Part shown: one piece after another, positions 6,249 to 9,737 of the stretch | Numbering within the stretch: position 1 is the first letter of the stretch | Layout of the letters: each line of letters opens with the position of its first letter | Source of the DNA: CAZLBV01 sp964557845 | GTDB taxonomy: Bacteria > Acidobacteriota > Aminicenantia > Aminicenantales > Aminicenantaceae | Assembly: GCA_964557845.1 (NCBI GenBank) | Contig: CAZLBV010000273.1 | Location: forward strand, 1-9,737 | Length of the DNA: 9,737 nt | Reading direction: 5' to 3' | Notes under the pieces: model-generated | The model's database searches: none | What the model was told of the DNA's origin: nothing | What the model saw: only the letters and a program-made list of their open reading frames with translations | Made by a program: the position numbers and the translations under genes

Positions 6249-7403
6249 ATGAGTTTATCAATGAGTAAAAATGTTTATGAAAAATTAGCTAAGCATCTCG
6301 ATAGCCTCCCCGGGGGATTCCCTGCTACTGAGAGCGGTGTAGAAATAAGGATCCTCGAACGTCTCTTTACTCCTGAGGAAGCAGAACTCGATCTGAAACT
6401 GACTCTAATTCCTGAGGAGCCGTGGGTGATTGCCCACAGGGCGAAAATTCCTGAAGAAAAGGCTGCTGTCATGCTTGAGGATATGGCAAAAAAAGGCCTG
6501 ATTTACAGGATGAGACGGAGCCGAAAACCGGTTAAATATCTAACGTACCAGTTCATAGTTGGGATCTGGGAATTTCATGTGAATGACCTTGATCCAGAGC
6601 TTATTAAGGATATGAATGAGTATATTCCTGTTCTTTTTAACTTAGATACCTGGGCAAACGTTCCCCAGCTGAGAACCATCCCTGTGGGAAAGAGTATCGA
6701 TGCCGGGCTCAAAGTCATGCCTTATGAGCATGTTGAAGAACTGGTTCGCAGACAAAAAAGATTTGCCGTTGCCCCCTGTATCTGCCGTAAGGAAAGAGAA
6801 ATAATGGGAGAAGGCTGTGGAAAGCCCATGGAAAGCTGCCTGGTTTTTGGAGGTGGGGTCGATTATTATGTCGAGAATAACATAGGAAGAGAAATCACCC
6901 TGGATGAAACTCTGGGAATCCTGAAACAAGCGGAAAAAGCAGGTTTAGTCCTACAGCCGAGCAACTCAAAAAATATCGTGAACATCTGCTGCTGCTGTGG
7001 CTGCTGCTGTCAGGGTTTGAAAAATATAAAAAAGTATCCTAAGCCGGCACAGCTTGTCTCTTCCCCTTTTCAGGCCGCGATCGATTATGACCTTTGCAGC
7101 GGCTGTGGGGTTTGTATAGAGCGGTGCCAGATGGATGCTTTCCGGATGGAGGGCTCGCGTGTGAGTTATGAGAAAGACAAGTGCATTGGCTGCGGACTTT
7201 GTGTCACCACCTGTCCGACAGGCGCTCTCCGTCTGGAGAGAAAACCTGAATCCTTACAAAAAGAGATTCCGAAAACCTGGATAGAAACCCTTTACACCCT
7301 TGCCAAAAAAAGAGGAAAACTCGGGCCCCTCAGGGTCTTGAAAATAAAAGCAAGGACAAGCTTTGACCGCTTCCTGGCCGCCCGTTCCCGGGTTAGGCAG
7401 TAA
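6249..7403 (+). CDS. Multi-cluster 4Fe-4S protein with winged-helix-like N-terminus
   Basis: This 384-residue soluble protein combines three parts. Residues about 30-90 read like a small winged-helix domain ('TPEEAELDLKL', then 'MLEDMAKKGLIYR' at 75-87). Residues about 170-255 are Cys-rich: C177 and C179 in 'PCICRKE', C190, C197, then the run CCCCGCCC (247-254). Residues about 277-330 are a 2[4Fe-4S] ferredoxin domain with C283/286/289/293 and C312/315/318/322. The first ferredoxin motif ends CQ, not the usual CP; the second ends CP. A basic tail follows. Electron transfer or redox sensing in the cytoplasm is likely; similar conserved proteins in anaerobic bacteria lack a proven role to my knowledge. 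An in-frame TGA at 6234 limits the start to ATG 6249 or ATG 6261; neither has a strong Shine-Dalgarno sequence. The hydrolase gene follows 125 bases later with its own candidate promoter. Confidence 0.8.
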   Translation: MSLSMSKNVYEKLAKHLDSLPGGFPATESGVEIRILERLFTPEEAELDLKLTLIPEEPWVIAHRAKIPEEKAAVMLEDMAKKGLIYRMRRSRKPVKYLTYQFIVGIWEFHVNDLDPELIKDMNEYIPVLFNLDTWANVPQLRTIPVGKSIDAGLKVMPYEHVEELVRRQKRFAVAPCICRKEREIMGEGCGKPMESCLVFGGGVDYYVENNIGREITLDETLGILKQAEKAGLVLQPSNSKNIVNICCCCGCCCQGLKNIKKYPKPAQLVSSPFQAAIDYDLCSGCGVCIERCQMDAFRMEGSRVSYEKDKCIGCGLCVTTCPTGALRLERKPESLQKEIPKTWIETLYTLAKKRGKLGPLRVLKIKARTSFDRFLAARSRVRQ

Positions 7404-7429
7404 CTCTGATTTACTTGCTTTTTAAGTTG

Positions 7430-7457
7430 TTGATTTTGGTTTTTTAGGTGTGATAGT
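7430..7457 (+). promoter_or_regulatory. Candidate extended -10 promoter of the hydrolase gene
   Basis: TTGATT (7430-7435) and GATAGT (7452-7457) are 16 bases apart, each 4 of 6 matches to consensus, and TGT just before the -10 (7449-7451) gives the extended -10 TGn element. Transcription would begin near 7464, about 65 bases before ATG 7529. Based on consensus only. Confidence 0.3.
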
Positions 7458-7528
7458 CTTATTTCAGGATTTCAGCAGATGGAAATTGAGGACACTTTTA
7501 AGAAAAGAAGTTGCATGGAGGAAGCATC

Positions 7529-8317
7529 ATGAAAAAGGTTATTAATGGATTAGCCGTTTTTCTTGAGGGAGATAAGAGCGCACCACCGATCTTGTTCGTC
7601 CATGGATTCCCCTATGATCACTCGATGTGGAAAGTTCAGATAGAGGAATTTAGTAAAGATCATTTCTGTATCAGTTACGATATCCGGGGATTGGGGGAAT
7701 CCCTCCCCGGCGACGGGCAGTACACGATGGAATCTTTTGTCGATGATCTTGAGATCATTATGGATGAGTTGAACCTCGAACAACCGGTTCTATGCGGGCT
7801 TTCCATGGGGGGATACATTTCTCTGCGGGCACTGGAAAGGATGCCGGAAAAGTTCTCAGCAGTGATTCTCTGCGATACCAGAGCAGAAGCCGATAATAAT
7901 GAAGGGAAATTGAAGAGAGCAGCCGCCATTAAAAGAATAAACCTCGAGGGATTAGCCCCTTATCTCCAGGATTTCATGATTACTTGTTTCTCTGATTATT
8001 ATAAAAAAAATCATCAAGAGGATCTGCAGGCAATCATTCAGAAGTCATCCCGATTTGATACGCTAGGAGTCAAAGGCTGTCTGATCGCCATGCTCAGCAG
8101 AACCGATACTGTAGGTGCTCTTGAGAAAATTGAGATGCCAATCCTGCTTATCTTTGGAGAAGAGGATGCCTTAACACCTCCCGCGGATATGCGAGAAGTA
8201 TTTCAAAAGATCGAACAGGGAGAGTTTGTTGAGATCAGCCGTGCTGGTCATATGAGCCCGATTGAAAACCCTATCGATGTAAACAAGGCGATTAGAGAGT
8301 TCTTGAAGAAGCTGTAA
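7529..8317 (+). CDS. Alpha/beta hydrolase
   Basis: This 262-residue cytoplasmic enzyme has the alpha/beta hydrolase fold and a complete set of catalytic residues. The oxyanion motif is 'FVHGFPYD' (H25-G26). The nucleophile elbow is 'CGLSMGG' with S92. The likely acid is D213 in 'FGEEDALTP', and the base is H241 in 'RAGHMSPIENP'. 'DIRGLGES' (51-58) is also typical. The cap region (about 120-195) is helical. It resembles the 3-oxoadipate enol-lactonase/esterase branch, but that branch name is often given without proof, so only 'hydrolase' is safe. ATG 7529 is preferred over the in-frame TTG at 7511 because GGAGG (7517-7521) lies 7 bases before it. It lies between the Fe-S gene (same strand) and the convergent catalase gene; no pathway partner is evident. 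Confidence 0.9.
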   Translation: MKKVINGLAVFLEGDKSAPPILFVHGFPYDHSMWKVQIEEFSKDHFCISYDIRGLGESLPGDGQYTMESFVDDLEIIMDELNLEQPVLCGLSMGGYISLRALERMPEKFSAVILCDTRAEADNNEGKLKRAAAIKRINLEGLAPYLQDFMITCFSDYYKKNHQEDLQAIIQKSSRFDTLGVKGCLIAMLSRTDTVGALEKIEMPILLIFGEEDALTPPADMREVFQKIEQGEFVEISRAGHMSPIENPIDVNKAIREFLKKL

Positions 8318-8383
8318 AGACGCCTCTGCCGATTTAATGAAAAATATTAACTGGTGTCTCCACTCTCCGCGTTGATTTTCAGC

Positions 8384-8413
8384 AAAATAGAAAGTCTGAT
8401 TTGAAATCCTGAC
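8384..8413 (-). terminator. Possible intrinsic terminator of the catalase gene
   Basis: On the - strand, ten bases after the catalase stop codon, GTC-AG-GATT-TCA-AATC-A-GAC forms a hairpin with two short stems (GTC/GAC and GATT/AATC), followed by the T-rich tail TTTCTATTTT (8393-8384). Position and tail fit a terminator; the small interrupted stem and low GC make it weak. Confidence 0.35.
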
Positions 8414-8422
8414 ATATAAGCA

Positions 8423-9737
8423 TTATGCTGTTGCTTTTACACGTTCCTCCTGTGACATCTTTGCCAGACGTTCAACCTCTTTTACATCCAGTTTCAATCC
8501 TTTGGCCACCCGGCTTCCATATTCCGGATCAGCTTTGTAGAAGATAGCAGACTGGCGTAGCTGTATGCGTTTTTGGGCGCCGCCTAGATGATCCACGATG
8601 TTGCCGATCAGGTGATCTCTATCCATCTCGGTCATAACTTTGCGGAAGAGAACTCCGGCCTGCTGGAAATCATCATTGGGATGGAGATAAGGAGTCCGGG
8701 CTGCATGCTCTGAGACCTTAAAAGGAGGCTCTCCTGTTTTTGGATCCGGTTCTGGCCCGCCGAAACTGTTCGGCCAGTAATTAGGCCCGCCGCCGCCATT
8801 TTCATCGAGCCGCATGAATCCGTCTCTCTGGTAGCTGGTCTCGGGAGCATTTTTCGGCATATTCACCGGCAGCAGGTGATAGTTCGGTCCCAAGCGGTGG
8901 ATATGGGTGTCATGATAGGAGAACAGCCGGGCTTGCAGCATCTTATCCTGGGAAGTGGCAATACCAGGGACCAGGTTTCCCGGACCGAATGCCGCCTGTT
9001 CCACTTCAGCAAAATAATTGATGGGATTCCGGTTAAGAACCAGTTTGCCGATTTTAATGGGCGGGACCTCGGCATGGGGCCAGACCTTGGTGATGTCAAA
9101 AATATCCCAGTGATAATTTAATCCTTCTTCTTCAGTCATGATCTGCATTTCCAATGTCCAAGAAGGGAATTCGTCGCGGGCGATAGCATTGAAAAGGTCT
9201 TCTGTGGCATGGTCAGGATTTTCTCCAGAGATACGGGTAGCTTCATCGCGGGTCAGGTTCTTGATTCCCTGGTCGGTTTTGAAGTGATATTGTACCCAAA
9301 AAGCCTCTCCCTTTTCATTGTACCACTTATAGGTATGGCTGCTGTACCCGTTCATGTGGCGGTAGCTGGCGGGAGTACCGCGATCTGAGAAAAGCACGGT
9401 AACCTGATGAACCGACTCTGGTGTAAGAGACAGAAAATCCCAGAACATATCCGGATCTTTTAAGTTGGTGGCCGGATGCCTTTTTTGGGTGTGAATGAAA
9501 TCCGGGAACTTGAGGGGATCGCGTATGAAGAAAACCGGGGTATTGTTGCCCACAAAATCATAGTTTCCTTCTTCGGTATAAAATTTAACCGCAAATCCCC
9601 GGGGGTCGCGGGCTGCATCCGGAGAGCCTTTCTCGCCTCCCACTGTAGAGAAGCGGGCAAAGACCTCGGTCTTTTTGCCCACCTGGGAGAGAAACTTAGC
9701 CTTGGTGTATTTGGTCACATCTGCTGTGACCTCAAAA
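8423..9737 (-). CDS. katA: Monofunctional haem catalase, N-terminus beyond the window
   Basis: This enzyme turns hydrogen peroxide into water and oxygen. The window shows 437 residues up to the stop; the frame stays open to the edge (…[12 protein letters not shown]), so the true start is outside. The missing part, about 50-60 residues by comparison with the roughly 480-500 of small-subunit clade 3 catalases, should include the distal His. Visible marks are '[13 protein letters not shown]' and '[18 protein letters not shown]', the distal-side '[13 protein letters not shown]', and the proximal haem motif 'RLFSYHDTH', whose Tyr (residue 274 of the visible part) binds the iron. 'NYQRDG'-type and 'PNSFGGP' segments and a C-terminal '[16 protein letters not shown]' complete the fold. 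No frameshift or missing residue is seen. There is no KatE-like C-terminal flavodoxin domain, so it is the small-subunit form. The symbol katA is generic for this type. It is convergent with the hydrolase gene. Confidence 0.96.
   Translation of the reverse strand, partial: FEVTADVTKYTKAKFLSQVGKKTEVFARFSTVGGEKGSPDAARDPRGFAVKFYTEEGNYDFVGNNTPVFFIRDPLKFPDFIHTQKRHPATNLKDPDMFWDFLSLTPESVHQVTVLFSDRGTPASYRHMNGYSSHTYKWYNEKGEAFWVQYHFKTDQGIKNLTRDEATRISGENPDHATEDLFNAIARDEFPSWTLEMQIMTEEEGLNYHWDIFDITKVWPHAEVPPIKIGKLVLNRNPINYFAEVEQAAFGPGNLVPGIATSQDKMLQARLFSYHDTHIHRLGPNYHLLPVNMPKNAPETSYQRDGFMRLDENGGGGPNYWPNSFGGPEPDPKTGEPPFKVSEHAARTPYLHPNDDFQQAGVLFRKVMTEMDRDHLIGNIVDHLGGAQKRIQLRQSAIFYKADPEYGSRVAKGLKLDVKEVERLAKMSQEERVKATA

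Noticed and set aside
6987..7010. TGC-rich tract as a microsatellite or repeat-driven frameshift site.
   Set aside because: It is in frame and encodes the Cys run of the Fe-S protein; related proteins have similar Cys-rich motifs here, so it is better explained as coding sequence.
8318..8359. Terminator for the hydrolase gene from AGACGCC (8318-8324) and GGTGTCT (8353-8359).
   Set aside because: The arms pair over 7 bases with one wobble, but the loop is about 28 bases and no T-run follows.

Overview
This 9.7 kb window looks like bacterial chromosome from a diderm. The clues are a secreted six-bladed beta-propeller protein with the GQGPGEF signature, a polyprenyl-phosphate glycosyltransferase, a large GT-C type membrane glycosyltransferase, a multi-cluster Fe-S protein and a haem catalase. 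Propeller genes of this type are abundant in Candidatus Aminicenantes (Aminicenantota) and in Bacteroidota. The Fe-S protein and general flavour fit Aminicenantes best, but this is a guess from family knowledge and no marker gene is present.

Layout. 1-179: non-coding edge with one strong inverted repeat. 180-1214 (-): exported beta-propeller protein. 1215-1920: AT-rich stretch without a confident gene; one reading frame reads like protein but carries five in-frame stops, so it may be a decayed gene. 1921-3546 (+): polytopic GT-C/GT87-like glycosyltransferase with a soluble C-terminal domain, started by TTG. 3623-4561 (-), 4630-5361 (-) and 5444-6052 (-): a GtrB/DPM-like GT2 glycosyltransferase, a class I SAM methyltransferase and a Nudix hydrolase, in the order Nudix, methyltransferase, GT2 along their strand. 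6053-6248: divergent intergenic region with candidate promoters on both strands and a perfect 7-bp inverted repeat beside one of them. 6249-7403 (+): Fe-S protein with a winged-helix-like N-terminus, a Cys-rich middle and a 2[4Fe-4S] ferredoxin domain. 7529-8317 (+): alpha/beta hydrolase. 8423-9737 (-): catalase, truncated by the window edge at its N-terminus.

How they work together. The GT2 enzyme would load a sugar onto a polyprenyl phosphate at the cytoplasmic face, and the convergently placed GT-C enzyme would use such a lipid-linked sugar on the outer face; the methyltransferase may modify the glycan or its lipid carrier. This glycan block is visibly more AT-rich than the genes on both sides (sampled 60-base lines about 27-32% GC against about 47-57%), which suggests a replaceable surface-glycan locus. 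The right-hand genes (Nudix, Fe-S protein, hydrolase, catalase) are ordinary housekeeping or stress functions with no shared pathway that I can prove. I found no tRNA, rRNA, CRISPR array or recognisable insertion sequence, and no convincing case for a wholly new system; the best leads are the stop-interrupted frame, the composition island, and the Fe-S protein with its promoter-proximal inverted repeat.
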